Shown: positions 27,879 through 37,708, counted from the first letter of the stretch. The stretch is DNA of 64,000 nt from Massilia violaceinigra (GCF_002752675.1 NZ_CP024608.1:3968001-4032000), one strand, 5' to 3'. Notes: a model not told the origin generated them from the letters alone. Program-made: numbers and translations.

Positions 27879-29087
27879 TCACGCGGTTGCCGCGGCGGGC
27901 CGCTTGCCCGCCGCGGCAACCGCGTGTGCGCTGGCGCGGGGAGCGATGCCGAAGAGCGGCCCCAGCACGCGTGAGCGCCGCACGATGTCGGCCGCACCGA
28001 AACTGAGGGTCAAGGTCAGCACGATCAGCACCAGCGCTTCGACCGGCGGCGCCAGCTTGGCCGGCTGGATCGCATGCGCGATCACGACGATCAGCGTCTG
28101 ATGTACGATATACACGGGGAACACCGCCTGCGCCAGATAGCGCCGGTTGGCGCTGTCGCGATTGAGGTGGCGGTGCGCAAATCCCAGCACGGCCACGATT
28201 GCGCTCCACGCGAACAGGCAATACACGATGCGCTGCGCGTGCATCAGCGGTTCGACCGCCTGCGCGGAGACCAGGTCATCGGGCAGGGCATAATATATGG
28301 TCAGCGCGGCCCAGCCGGCTGCCGCCATTCCCAAGCCGTGCCAGCGCAGCGCTTCCAGGCGCGGCCAGCATAGCGGCGTGCGCGCGAGCATGGCGCCGAG
28401 CAGGAACAGGAACAGATAGGTCGCGTGGTTGAACCAGTCGTCCACCAGTGCATGCGTGGTTGGAAAGCGCGACAGCAGCGCCATGCGCGCGATGGAGAGC
28501 ACCGCCACCGGCAGCACGATGATCTTCCATCCGGCCAGCAGCGCGCCGACGCGCGCTGCCAGCCGGTCGAACCGCGCACCAAACGCGATGACCAGGCCGC
28601 CCAGCAGGAGCGTGTACACCCACAGGTAGGCCACGAACCACAGATGGTTCCAGGTCGGCATGATCAGGCAATCGCTGCCCCGGCAGAAGCCGCGGTAACG
28701 GCCCAGGTACAGCTGCATGAAGTCGGCGTAGCCGCCCTGGTAAGCCACCTTTTCCACCACTTCGAAGTACGCCTGCGGCGGCACGATCACCAGCATGCCG
28801 AAGATAAGCGGCAGCAGCAGGCGCGCGCTGCGTTGGCGCAGGAAGCGGCCGGCGCCCATCTTTGCCAGCATCAGGCTCGATGCCGCACCGGACACCAGGA
28901 ACAGCAATCCCAGGCGCCACGGCGACGACAGCAGCATCAGCGGTTCGATGGCATGGCTGGCGAACGGACTTTTGACGTGCCAGTCCCACGTCACGTAATA
29001 CATGCCGACGTGGTAGAGAATCAGTACAAAAAAAGCGAGGATGCGGACCCAGTCGAGGAACCAGAGTCGGGTGGGGGAAGTAGTCAT
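27879..29087 (-). CDS. Membrane acyltransferase (acyltransferase 3 family)
   Basis: A 402-residue inner-membrane protein with about ten helices. The N-terminus has RLWFLDWVRILAFFVLILYH, including the conserved Arg and His of the OpgC/NodX-type acyltransferase 3 family, which transfers acyl groups onto glycans such as osmoregulated periplasmic glucans. The last 40 residues are Ala/Arg-rich, and the final codons form part of a 19-bp DNA hairpin. It lies 132 nt downstream of the LytR/LytS-like pair on the same strand, which could control it. The acceptor substrate is unknown. Confidence 0.87.
   Translation of the reverse strand: MTTSPTRLWFLDWVRILAFFVLILYHVGMYYVTWDWHVKSPFASHAIEPLMLLSSPWRLGLLFLVSGAASSLMLAKMGAGRFLRQRSARLLLPLIFGMLVIVPPQAYFEVVEKVAYQGGYADFMQLYLGRYRGFCRGSDCLIMPTWNHLWFVAYLWVYTLLLGGLVIAFGARFDRLAARVGALLAGWKIIVLPVAVLSIARMALLSRFPTTHALVDDWFNHATYLFLFLLGAMLARTPLCWPRLEALRWHGLGMAAAGWAALTIYYALPDDLVSAQAVEPLMHAQRIVYCLFAWSAIVAVLGFAHRHLNRDSANRRYLAQAVFPVYIVHQTLIVVIAHAIQPAKLAPPVEALVLIVLTLTLSFGAADIVRRSRVLGPLFGIAPRASAHAVAAAGKRPAAATA
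27882..27924 (-). repeat. 19-bp perfect inverted repeat over the 3' end of the acyltransferase gene
   Basis: CGCGGTTGCCGCGGCGGGC and its exact reverse complement are separated by 5 nt. The hairpin covers the last 15 codons or so of the acyltransferase gene. With the adjacent 13-bp hairpin at 27846 it makes a tandem pair between convergent genes and probably terminates transcription towards the minus side as well. Confidence 0.7.
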
Positions 29088-29189
29088 GGCGCGCGCTTCG
29101 TGAATGGAAAACCCCAGCCTGAATCAACACGCTTCGGCGCGCCAGCGAAATGGGGCGAGCCGGGACCACGGTGGGGCGAAACGGCGCGG

Positions 29190-29223
29190 GGCCTTACGGC
29201 ACGGCCTTACGGCACGGCCTTAC
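29190..29223. repeat. 13-nt direct repeat at the stop codon of the LytTR regulator
   Basis: GGCCTTACGGCAC occurs twice in tandem (29190-29202, 29203-29215), followed by a partial third copy GGCCTTAC whose TTA is the stop codon of the response regulator gene. A small slippage duplication. Confidence 0.75.
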
Positions 29224-29936
29224 AACAGCGCCATGACGGCGGCCCGGTACTGGCGGCTGCACGGCACGCGCGCGCCGTCGCGCAGCACCAGTTCGCAGTC
29301 GCCTTTGTCGAGCGCCTCGACCCGCTCGATCCATGCCAGCTGCACGGCAGCGCGCCGGTGGCAGCGTACGAAACCCGGCCCCAGCTTGTCGAGCAGGCCG
29401 GCCAGCGTCTGCCGCATCAGCGGCTGCTCGCCGGCCGTATGCAGCACCACGTAATTGTCGGCGGTCTCGATCCACCCGATCCGGTCGACGCGGATCACGC
29501 GCGTGACGCCCCGTTCGGTCACCAGCAACTGGCGCAGCGCATGCTCGCCCGCGAACGGCGGCAGTGGCTGCGCGCTGCGCGCCAGCAGGCGTTCGCGCAG
29601 GCGCTGCAAGGCGCGCCCCAGGCGGGCCTGGTCGTAGGGCTTGAGCAGGTAATCGATGGCGTTGGCGTCGAACGCCTGCAAGGCATACTGGTCGTACGCG
29701 GTGGCGAACACGATCAGCGGCGCCGGCGCGGGCAGCGAAGCGGCCAGTTCAAGGCCGCTCACCTCGGGCATCTGGATATCCAAAAACAGCGCGTCCGGTG
29801 CGAACGCCGCGATCTGCTGCATGGCGTCGACAGCGTCGCGCGCTTCGGCAATGGCGTTGATGCCGGTTTCCTGCGCCAGCAGGTGGCGCAGCCTGTCGCG
29901 CGCGGGGCGCTCGTCGTCGACGATCAGGATGCGCAT
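29220..29936 (-). CDS. LytTR-family response regulator
   Basis: A 238-residue LytR/AlgR-type regulator. The receiver domain (residues 1-120) has acidic residues DDE at 7-9, the phospho-acceptor Asp53 in LFLDIQMPE and a C-terminal Lys in YLLKPYD. The LytTR DNA-binding domain (about 135-238) includes RVIRVDRIGWIETADNYVVL. Its start overlaps the kinase gene by 13 nt, a typical two-component operon. Possible targets are itself and the acyltransferase downstream. Confidence 0.93.
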   Translation of the reverse strand: MRILIVDDERPARDRLRHLLAQETGINAIAEARDAVDAMQQIAAFAPDALFLDIQMPEVSGLELAASLPAPAPLIVFATAYDQYALQAFDANAIDYLLKPYDQARLGRALQRLRERLLARSAQPLPPFAGEHALRQLLVTERGVTRVIRVDRIGWIETADNYVVLHTAGEQPLMRQTLAGLLDKLGPGFVRCHRRAAVQLAWIERVEALDKGDCELVLRDGARVPCSRQYRAAVMALL

Positions 29937-30979
29937 GGCACCCTCATTTCCGCGCGCACCCCGGCTGGCGTGAGCGCCGACAGGGCCAGGCTGGCGCGTT
30001 CGCCGTACAAGGCCGCCATGCGCTCGCGCAGGTTGGACAGGCCCACCCCGGGCGGCGCATCGGGCGCCAGGGTGCCGATGTCGTCGTCCAGGGTCACCAC
30101 CAGCATGCCGTCGCGGCGGCTGGCGCTAATGGCGATGTGCGCCGTCTCGCGCCGCTTCTCCACGGTGTGCTTGAAGATATTTTCGAGCAGCGGCTGGATG
30201 CTCATCACCGGCACTGAACAGGCCAGCGCATCGTCGTCGATCCGCCATGCGATGGTCACGCGCTCGGCGTAGCGCTCCTGCATCACGCGCGCGTAGCCGC
30301 GCACCAGCCGCAGTTCGGTCGACAGCGGCGCGACCTGCAGTTCGCCCACGTCGAGCGTGGCGCGCAGCACGTCGGCCAGTTCGATCAGCGTGGCGTCGGC
30401 GCGCATCACATCGGTATGCATCAGCGATGAAATGGTATTGAGCGCATTGAACAAAAAGTGCGGCTGCATCTGCTGGCGCAGGCGTTGCAGGTGCGCCTCG
30501 CGCAACAGGGCGTTGGCCTTCTCGGCGCGCAGCTTCGCTTCCAGCAGCTGCTGGTACGACAGGATGCCGAACACGATGACCACGAACAGGCCGACGAATA
30601 CCGACAGCTTGAGCGACTCGTAAAAGAAGGTCGGCCCCCATGCTTCGTGCTCGTAGCGCATGCCGGCCAGCGCGTACACGCCATGGCGGATGCCGAACGC
30701 GATCGGCACGAACGCCACCCAGTACATCGGCAGGAACAGCGCCTGCAGGCCGAACCAGCGCCACGGCGTTGCCAGCAGATGGTCGTACTTGCGCGTCAGG
30801 CGCCGCTGCAGCGCCAGCAGGCTGGTTGCGGCCAGCATCGAGGAGCTTTCCCACAGCACCGGCTGCCACAGCGTCTTGCCGCCATCGCGCAGATAGTCTT
30901 CGACGGCGACCGATACCATCAGTGCCCAGAACAGCAGCCAGGCGACGCCGATGACGATGGTGGAGCGTTGAAGTCGCAT
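29924..30979 (-). CDS. LytS/YehU-type sensor histidine kinase
   Basis: A 351-residue membrane kinase with about four N-terminal helices (residues 8-170). The His_kinase motif LQRLRQQMQPHFLFNALNTI contains the phospho-His, and the ATPase region has SIQPLLENIFKH (N box) and PPGVGLSNLRERM (G box). The TLDDDIG region is a slightly unusual D box. I chose ATG 30979 (MRLQRS) at the beginning of the first helix. Partner of the overlapping LytTR regulator. Confidence 0.92.
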   Translation of the reverse strand: MRLQRSTIVIGVAWLLFWALMVSVAVEDYLRDGGKTLWQPVLWESSSMLAATSLLALQRRLTRKYDHLLATPWRWFGLQALFLPMYWVAFVPIAFGIRHGVYALAGMRYEHEAWGPTFFYESLKLSVFVGLFVVIVFGILSYQQLLEAKLRAEKANALLREAHLQRLRQQMQPHFLFNALNTISSLMHTDVMRADATLIELADVLRATLDVGELQVAPLSTELRLVRGYARVMQERYAERVTIAWRIDDDALACSVPVMSIQPLLENIFKHTVEKRRETAHIAISASRRDGMLVVTLDDDIGTLAPDAPPGVGLSNLRERMAALYGERASLALSALTPAGVRAEMRVPCAS

Positions 30980-31068
30980 GATTGGGCGGGGTAGGTGACG
31001 CAGGGGCTGGCCGAAGCGCTGATGATTGCGTATTCTGTCTCCCATGTCAAAGAATCGGGAGAAACCGG

Positions 31069-31686
31069 ATGGGAGGCACATTGGAGACACCGCTGGCGCA
31101 AGATGACGCCCCGCGCGCATTCGCTTCGCAGGCCGCATGGGCGCAGTGGCTGGCCGAACACCATGCCGCCTCGCGCGGCGTGTGGCTGCGCCACGCGAAG
31201 AAAGGCGCGCCGGAGGCGACCGTGACGTACCAGGAAGCGCTGGAAGTGGGGCTGTGTTTCGGCTGGATCGACGGCCAGAAACGCAGCGAGGACCAGCATC
31301 ACTGGCTGCAGCGCTGGACGCCGCGCGGCGCCAGGAGCATCTGGTCGCGCGTGAACCGCGACAAGGCGCTCGGCTACATCGCCGAGGGCAAGATGCAGCC
31401 GGCCGGCCTGGCCGAGGTGGAGCGCGCGCAAAAGGATGGCCGCTGGGACGCGGCGTACGAACCGGCCAGCACGGCGCAGGTGCCGCCCGACCTGGAAGCG
31501 GCCTTCGATGCGCATCCTGGCGCGCGCGAATTTTTCGCCACGCTGAACTCTCAGAATCGCTACGCGGTGCTGTTTCGCATCCAGACCGCCGTCAAGCCCG
31601 ACACGCGCGCGCGCCGCATCGCCACCTTTGCGGCCATGCTGGCGCGCGGCGAAACGCTGCATCCGCTGATGGCCAAGAAAGCCTGA
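31069..31686 (+). CDS. YdeI/OmpD-associated (OmdA-like) family protein
   Basis: A soluble 205-residue protein. Conserved family blocks are WLRHAKKG, EALEVGLCFGWIDGQ, RWTPRGARSIWSRVN and YAVLFRIQTAVKPDTRARRI near the C-terminus. The start at 31069 (MGGTLETP) follows GGGAGAAACC. The family has been tied to resistance phenotypes in enterobacteria, but its biochemistry is unclear. It stands alone between the minus-strand kinase and the FHA gene. Confidence 0.88.
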   Translation: MGGTLETPLAQDDAPRAFASQAAWAQWLAEHHAASRGVWLRHAKKGAPEATVTYQEALEVGLCFGWIDGQKRSEDQHHWLQRWTPRGARSIWSRVNRDKALGYIAEGKMQPAGLAEVERAQKDGRWDAAYEPASTAQVPPDLEAAFDAHPGAREFFATLNSQNRYAVLFRIQTAVKPDTRARRIATFAAMLARGETLHPLMAKKA

Positions 31687-31692
31687 GGCGGC

Positions 31693-32661
31693 TCAGTCGT
31701 CGCCGCTGTCGCCCTTGACCTTCTTGCCACGTTCCGCATCGAGCCTGGCCTTCATGGCGGTGACGTCGCCCATGAATTCATCGACGCTGTGGTCGGGGCT
31801 GACGCGTGCCGACGGCGGCATCAGCACCGACATGAACAGTTCGTCGCCCATGCGTCCGTAGCGCTGCTGGTTGCTGATCAGGGTCAGGCCCGAGCCGATC
31901 ATGGCCAGGATCAGGCAGGCCAGTCCGAAGCGGCGGGTCTGGTGCGGTTTGACCGTGCCCAGGTGAAAGAAGATCACGCCGGCCACGATGGCGATCGCCA
32001 CGTGCGAACTGTAGCCGGTCAGCGATTCGAGCGAGAACGCGTAGGCCGCGGCGCTCGATGCCATTTTGTAGACCAGTATCGCGGTCAGGCCGCATCCGAA
32101 GATGAACAGGTGGCGCCCGAGCCGCGCGTGGCGGCCGAACAGGCGGTTGGCGAACGCCCACGCGCCGCTCCATATCAGGCCGGCGCCGACGCCGTAGGCC
32201 AGTCCGAGCAGGTAGCGGATCAGCTGGAACGGCTGGGTGTCGCTCAGCCACGTGGTAAACAGCGCGAAGGCGCCGATCAGCAGCATGCCGACCAGGCCGG
32301 GAATGCCGCCCTCCCAGCCGTGCATGGTGCGGTCGACCATCTCCGGCCCGACCGGAAAGTCGGCCCCGCGCACGCGCAGGCTGGTGTGGCCGATGCGGAT
32401 CACGGTGTCGCCGGTCAGCACAAGGCTGGTCTTGCGCTGGCCCAGGTGGACCACGCCGTTCCTGGTCCCGAGGTCGCGCAGCACGGCCTGGCCATTCTCG
32501 TCCGCTTCGAGCACGGCGTGGCGCGGCGCGGCGAAGGCATCGTCGAGAATGAAGTCGTTGTCGTAGCCGCGGCCGAAGCGGATCGGCAGCGCGTTGACCT
32601 GGTGCCGGTGCAGCACGTCGCCGTTGCGCGCCAGCGTTTCGATGAAGTAGGGCGCGTTCAT
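31693..32661 (-). CDS. FHA-domain membrane protein
   Basis: A 322-residue protein. Residues 20-95 form an FHA-like phosphothreonine-binding module (IRFGRGYDNDFILDD, APRHAVL, DLGTRNGVVHLG). The remainder has about six hydrophobic helices and ends in a charged cytosolic tail. Its ATG overlaps the stop of the upstream protease gene by 4 nt (ATGA), so the two are translationally coupled. No Ser/Thr kinase or phosphatase gene is nearby, so the phospho-ligand is unknown. The canonical FHA serine (GRxxxxxxxxxS) is replaced by Ala/Asp here, which weakens the binding prediction. Confidence 0.8.
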   Translation of the reverse strand: MNAPYFIETLARNGDVLHRHQVNALPIRFGRGYDNDFILDDAFAAPRHAVLEADENGQAVLRDLGTRNGVVHLGQRKTSLVLTGDTVIRIGHTSLRVRGADFPVGPEMVDRTMHGWEGGIPGLVGMLLIGAFALFTTWLSDTQPFQLIRYLLGLAYGVGAGLIWSGAWAFANRLFGRHARLGRHLFIFGCGLTAILVYKMASSAAAYAFSLESLTGYSSHVAIAIVAGVIFFHLGTVKPHQTRRFGLACLILAMIGSGLTLISNQQRYGRMGDELFMSVLMPPSARVSPDHSVDEFMGDVTAMKARLDAERGKKVKGDSGDD

Positions 32662-34085
32662 TGCTTGTGCCCGCGCGCCAGCGCTTCGAGGAAGGCGCGC
32701 GTGGTGCGCAGGCCGTTTTCGTACGAGACGCCGGAGACGTCGAGACGGCTCTGCAAGGTGGCGCGCGCGTCGTCGGTGCTGGCGGTGAGCAGGGTGAAGT
32801 TGTACAGGCCCGCGAACTTGCGGTAGGCGCGCACGCAGGTCACCGCGCGCAGCGGGAGCGATTTGGTCTTGACGAATTTTTCGGTGCACATTGGCCCGGT
32901 CAGGCGCGTGTCCTTGGTGCTGCCCAGGTTATCGGTCTTGAACAGGGTCGATGCCAGCACCGCGAAGCGCACCGGGTCCAGGATGGCCGAGCGCACGTAC
33001 TGGTGCGTCATCGATACGTGCCCGGTCTGCTGCGAGTCCGATACGAAGATGGCGGACTCCATCGCGCAGGCCATGGTGTCGGCGTTGAAGGTCGCTTCGG
33101 CCTTGACGTTCGAGCGCCCCCAGCAGCGCACCTGTTCCGATTCGCGCACCGGCACCTGGTACGGGCCCATGGTCTTGAGCGAGAGCGGAGAGTCGAGCAG
33201 GCGGTCGATCATGCCGCGCTGGTGGGCCAGCAATTGCTGGCCGATCAGGGGATTGAAATCCTTGGGCGTGCTGGTCTGCGCCGCGACTTTTTTCAGCAAT
33301 TCCTGGGCAAAGCGCACCGGCACCAGAAAGCTGATCAATTCGCCATCGCGCCGCTTCGACACGTTCACTCCGGCCACGTCGCCGGCCACGGTCACGCTGG
33401 GGCCGCCGCTCATGCCCGAGTTGATCGGGCCGGTAAACATCAGCTGGTCGTAAAAGCTGCGCGTGATGATGCCGTTGTAGGAGCCTTCCGAAATAGCGAA
33501 GCCGAGGTCGAGAGGGTTGCCCAGTGAATACAGATACTGGCCCTGGGTGAGCTTCACCAGTTTCTCGGGGATATTGAAAAAGCCGCTGCCGTGGCGGTTG
33601 ATGCGCACCACCGCCAGGTCATGCAGCACGTCCACGGCGAGCAGCTCGACCGGGCCGCTCTTGCCGTCGGTATCGATATATTCGCCCACGTACACATCGG
33701 GGTCGAGCGCCATTTGCGACACCACGTGGTAATTGGTCAACACCAGGTTGCTGGTGCCGACCATGAAGCCCGAGCCCACGGTCGACTGGCTGCGCCCGTT
33801 CTTGAGCAGCATGCGGATTTGCAACAGGTCGCCCTTGGCGGCGGAATACACCTTTTGCGCGGCCGAGGATGGCGGCGGCAGGGCCGCGTTTTCTTCGACT
33901 TCAGGGATGGTGGCCGGGGGCTGGGCGCCGGGCGGAATGACGGCCGGGGCTGGCGGGGGGACGACGGCGGGAATGGTCAGGGAAGCGGGCGGGCGGACCG
34001 GCGCGGGAGGCGCCGCGGGCGGGGCCGCCGCGATCGCATGGGCGGCGAAACAATAAGCAAGCACTGCAGTATTGACAAATTTCAT
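32658..34085 (-). CDS. Secreted trypsin-like serine protease (HtrA-like S1)
   Basis: A 475-residue protein with a signal peptide (residues 1-20) and a Pro/Ala-rich linker (21-75). The protease domain has His120 (TNYHVVS), Asp156 (LHDLAVV) and Ser226 (NSGMSGGPS), so the triad is complete. No PDZ domain is evident. The C-terminal 200 residues are unassigned and include several cysteines (VRCWGRS, ACAMES, GPMCTEKF, VTCVRAY), consistent with periplasmic disulfides. I chose ATG 34085 at the signal peptide. Coupled to the FHA membrane protein. Confidence 0.87.
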   Translation of the reverse strand: MKFVNTAVLAYCFAAHAIAAAPPAAPPAPVRPPASLTIPAVVPPPAPAVIPPGAQPPATIPEVEENAALPPPSSAAQKVYSAAKGDLLQIRMLLKNGRSQSTVGSGFMVGTSNLVLTNYHVVSQMALDPDVYVGEYIDTDGKSGPVELLAVDVLHDLAVVRINRHGSGFFNIPEKLVKLTQGQYLYSLGNPLDLGFAISEGSYNGIITRSFYDQLMFTGPINSGMSGGPSVTVAGDVAGVNVSKRRDGELISFLVPVRFAQELLKKVAAQTSTPKDFNPLIGQQLLAHQRGMIDRLLDSPLSLKTMGPYQVPVRESEQVRCWGRSNVKAEATFNADTMACAMESAIFVSDSQQTGHVSMTHQYVRSAILDPVRFAVLASTLFKTDNLGSTKDTRLTGPMCTEKFVKTKSLPLRAVTCVRAYRKFAGLYNFTLLTASTDDARATLQSRLDVSGVSYENGLRTTRAFLEALARGHKQ

Positions 34086-34156
34086 GCAATCCTTCGGTGG
34101 CAAGAGCTGTTTCCGCTATCTTGCCACCAGCTTAGCTTATTTGCGCGTTACGAGCC

Positions 34157-34807
34157 TTACAGTTCGCCGTCCAGCGCGACAGGCTCGGCCAGCGGGGTCA
34201 TCATGTGGCCGAGTTTGGCTTCCTTGGTATTCAGGTAGCTGTTATTGAAGGCGTTGCGGTTCACCAGCAGAGGCACGCGTTCGCTGACGGTGACGCCGAG
34301 TTTTTCCATCGCATCGATCTTGCGCGGGTTGTTGGTCATCAGGCGCAGCGCGTGGATGCCGAAATGGGCGAACATCGGCTGGCACAGCTCGTAGTTGCGG
34401 GCGTCGGCGTGAAAGCCAAGGGCCAGGTTGGCCTCGACCGTATCGGCGCCGGCTTCCTGCAGGCGGTAGGCGCGCATCTTGTTGACCAGGCCGATGCCGC
34501 GTCCTTCCTGGCGCAGGTAGAGCAGGATGCCGCGGCCTTCCTCGGCGATGCGCTTGAGTGCGCCTTCGAGCTGGGCGCCGCAATCGCAGCGTTGCGAAAA
34601 CAGCACGTCGCCGGTGAGGCATTCGGAGTGCACGCGCGCGAGTACCGGTTCGCCGTCGCCGATGTCGCCCAGGGTCATCGCCAGATGCTCCTTGCCCGTT
34701 GCGTGCTCGACAAAGGCGTGCAGGGTGAACTGCGCCCAGGGAGTGGGCAGCGCGCACGAGGTGGTGTAATCGAGGAGTTCTTCAGTGACGGGGGAGGGCA
34801 TGGCCAT
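34157..34807 (-). CDS. ribA: GTP cyclohydrolase II
   Basis: First committed enzyme of riboflavin synthesis: GTP is converted to 2,5-diamino-6-ribosylamino-4-pyrimidinone 5'-phosphate, formate and pyrophosphate. The zinc site is [15 protein letters not shown] and the active-site segment is [27 protein letters not shown] is typical of RibA. The start at 34807 gives 216 residues, near the family norm. It is monofunctional, with no fused RibB domain. Confidence 0.95.
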   Translation of the reverse strand: MAMPSPVTEELLDYTTSCALPTPWAQFTLHAFVEHATGKEHLAMTLGDIGDGEPVLARVHSECLTGDVLFSQRCDCGAQLEGALKRIAEEGRGILLYLRQEGRGIGLVNKMRAYRLQEAGADTVEANLALGFHADARNYELCQPMFAHFGIHALRLMTNNPRKIDAMEKLGVTVSERVPLLVNRNAFNNSYLNTKEAKLGHMMTPLAEPVALDGEL

Positions 34808-34938
34808 GTTCTCAAATCTGTTGCTGTAGCCGCAAGTGTAGCGGAAAATGGGGGTAGCCGTTGGGGGAGGGGCTCTAAACACGGCCGGGGAAACCCTGAC
34901 GCACGCGCCAATAGCGGTGTTCTGAAAGAAAATGCCGG

Positions 34939-34967
34939 TTGGACAAAAAACGATACACTTGTATTTT
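34939..34967 (+). promoter_or_regulatory. Sigma70-like promoter upstream of the PAS hybrid kinase
   Basis: TTGGAC (34939-34944) and TATTTT (34962-34967) with exactly 17 nt between, in a short AT-rich stretch. The start codon lies only 15 nt beyond the -10, so the leader would be very short. Confidence 0.45.
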
Positions 34968-34982
34968 AACTATTGAGTTGCC

Positions 34983-36881
34983 ATGTCTCAATCCTATCTC
35001 GAGGCCGACCGCCTGAACCTGTTCATTTCCAAGGTCACCGATTACGCGATCTATATGCTGTCGGCCGATGGCGAGGTCGTGAGCTGGAATGCGGGCGCGG
35101 AACGCTTCAAGGGCTACTCGCCGGATGAAATCATCGGCAAGCACTTTTCGACTTTTTACACGGCCGCGGACAAGGCCAAGGGTGTTCCGTACAGGGCGCT
35201 GTATCTGGCCCGCACGGCCGGCAAATTCGAAGACGAGGGTTGGCGCGTTCGCAAGGACGGGTCCCTGTTTTGGGCCAGCGTGGTCATCGATCCCATTTTT
35301 GGCGCGGATGACGAGCTGTTGGGATACACGAAGATCACGCGCGATATCACGGAAAAGCGCCGCACGGCCGAAGCGCTGCACGCCAGTGAAGAGCGCTTCC
35401 GGCTGCTGGTGCAGAGCGTGACCGATTACGCTATCTATATGTTGTCGCCTGGCGGGCTGATCACTAACTGGAACGAGGGCGCCAGGCGCATTAAAAGGCT
35501 GGACTTCGACGAAGTCGAAGGAAGTCATTTTTCGCGCTTCTATACCGACGAGGACAAACTCAAGGGGATCCCGGAACAAGCGCTGCGCACGGCGGAGCGG
35601 GACGGTCGCTACGAGACGGAAGGGTGGCGCGTGCGCGGCGACGGTACGCGGTTCTGGGCCCATGTCGTTATCGATCCTGTATTTGACTCGGCAAAGCAGC
35701 TGATCGGCTTCGCCAAGATCACGCGCGATATTACCGAGCGGCGCGAGGCGGCGCTCACGCTCGAGCGCACCCGGGAAGCGCTTCAGCAATCGCAAAAACT
35801 TGAGGCAATCGGCAAGCTGACAGGCGGCATTGCCCACGACTTCAATAACCTGTTGAGCGTTATCTGCAGTGGCATCGACTTAATGCGTGCGATGCCAGCG
35901 GACCTGGCTCAACACCGCAAGGTCATTGACAGCATGGAGCGCGCCGCGCAGCGGGGCGCCGCGCTGACCGGCCAATTGCTTGCGTTCGCACGGGAACAAC
36001 CGCTGACCCTCGAAGTGCTTGATATCAACCACGTCATTGCGTCGTTTGAAGCCGTGCTGAGACGGGCGATCCCCAACTCGGCCGGATTCACGATTAAAAA
36101 GGCGCACGTCGGCCGGGTGCAGACCGATGTCTCGCAGTTCGAATCGGCACTCCTTAATCTGGTGATCAATGCGCGCGATGCGATCGGTGAAGACGGATCG
36201 ATTACGCTGGAAACGCGCCAGGCCATCCTGGAGGAAAACGAAGTTGAGCGGCTCCCTGCCGGCATGTATGCGGTGATTGCTGTAAGCGATAACGGCGCCG
36301 GCATGGCGCCCGAGGTCGCGGCCCGTGCGCTCGAGCCTTTTTTCACGACCAAGGCCGTAGGTAAGGGAACCGGCCTCGGTCTGAGCCAGGTGTATGGTCT
36401 CATGCAGCAATCGGGCGGCCATCTCGGCATCGAGTCGGCTCCGGGACAAGGCACCTGCGTTTCCTTGTACTTCCCGACGCAGGTAGCGCAGCACGCCAGC
36501 GAGTCTGAAGCGCCCAGTCTCGAAAAGGCGCTCGTCGTCGATGACCAGCCCGATGTGCTCGACATGACGGTCGCCATCTTCCAAAGCCTCGGTTACGAAG
36601 CCATCGCTGCGAACAGCGGGGCGGAGGCGATGCATCTATTGCAGCAGCATCCTGATATCCACGTGCTGTTTACCGATGTCGTGATGCCCGACATGAACGG
36701 CGTGGTGCTCGCGCAGGCCGCCAGAGAGCTTATGCCCGAGATGAGAATCCTCCTCACCTCCGGGTACATGGGTGGTCCGCTGCGCGAGCAATTTGGCGAC
36801 GCCCTCGCGCAGTTCGAACTGATCACCAAGCCGTATAGGCTGGCGGACGTGGCCAAGCGCCTGCGCACTGTCACCACGTAA
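34983..36881 (+). CDS. PAS-PAS hybrid sensor histidine kinase
   Basis: A 632-residue soluble kinase with no transmembrane segment. Two closely related PAS domains occupy about residues 10-125 and 140-255 (VTDYAIYMLS occurs in both, as does KITRDITE), so they arose by duplication. The HisKA motif GGIAHDFNNLL has His285. The HATPase has NLVINARDAIGEDG and the G boxes GTGLGLSQVYG. A C-terminal receiver domain has Asp565 in LFTDVVMPD and Lys in ITKPYR. The signal is probably cytosolic, and the PAS ligand is unknown. Confidence 0.93.
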   Translation: MSQSYLEADRLNLFISKVTDYAIYMLSADGEVVSWNAGAERFKGYSPDEIIGKHFSTFYTAADKAKGVPYRALYLARTAGKFEDEGWRVRKDGSLFWASVVIDPIFGADDELLGYTKITRDITEKRRTAEALHASEERFRLLVQSVTDYAIYMLSPGGLITNWNEGARRIKRLDFDEVEGSHFSRFYTDEDKLKGIPEQALRTAERDGRYETEGWRVRGDGTRFWAHVVIDPVFDSAKQLIGFAKITRDITERREAALTLERTREALQQSQKLEAIGKLTGGIAHDFNNLLSVICSGIDLMRAMPADLAQHRKVIDSMERAAQRGAALTGQLLAFAREQPLTLEVLDINHVIASFEAVLRRAIPNSAGFTIKKAHVGRVQTDVSQFESALLNLVINARDAIGEDGSITLETRQAILEENEVERLPAGMYAVIAVSDNGAGMAPEVAARALEPFFTTKAVGKGTGLGLSQVYGLMQQSGGHLGIESAPGQGTCVSLYFPTQVAQHASESEAPSLEKALVVDDQPDVLDMTVAIFQSLGYEAIAANSGAEAMHLLQQHPDIHVLFTDVVMPDMNGVVLAQAARELMPEMRILLTSGYMGGPLREQFGDALAQFELITKPYRLADVAKRLRTVTT

Positions 36882-36908
36882 CAGGCAAGCGCCCGAACCA
36901 GGGTAAGA

Positions 36909-36936
36909 ATGGAGCGCAGAGCACACTGCGCACCAT
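36909..36936. terminator. Bidirectional hairpin between convergent genes
   Basis: ATGG-a-GCGCAG, a 6-nt loop, then CTGCGC-a-CCAT: a stem of 10 pairs with one A-A mismatch, located between the converging hybrid kinase and pirin genes. No clear T-tract. Confidence 0.45.
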
Positions 36937-36946
36937 CGGTGACCAG

Positions 36947-37648
<702 letters not shown>

Positions 37649-37689
37649 GATATGCTCCGTTTCTTTAAAGTTAATGTGCAATAATTTCG

Positions 37690-37708
37690 ATCCACGTTAT
37701 CGGTGGAT
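37690..37708. promoter_or_regulatory. Inverted repeat in the pirin/LysR divergent promoter
   Basis: ATCCAC-N7-GTGGAT lies 42 nt from the pirin start in the 151-nt divergent region, which is AT-rich towards the LysR gene. It could be the binding site of the adjacent LysR protein, though the spacing does not fit the T-N11-A consensus exactly. Confidence 0.4.

Noticed and set aside
28425..30272. 615-codon plus-strand frame opposite the acyltransferase and LytTR genes
   Set aside because: Antisense to well-supported genes with clear domains; its residues are Gln/Arg/His-rich and lack any family signature.
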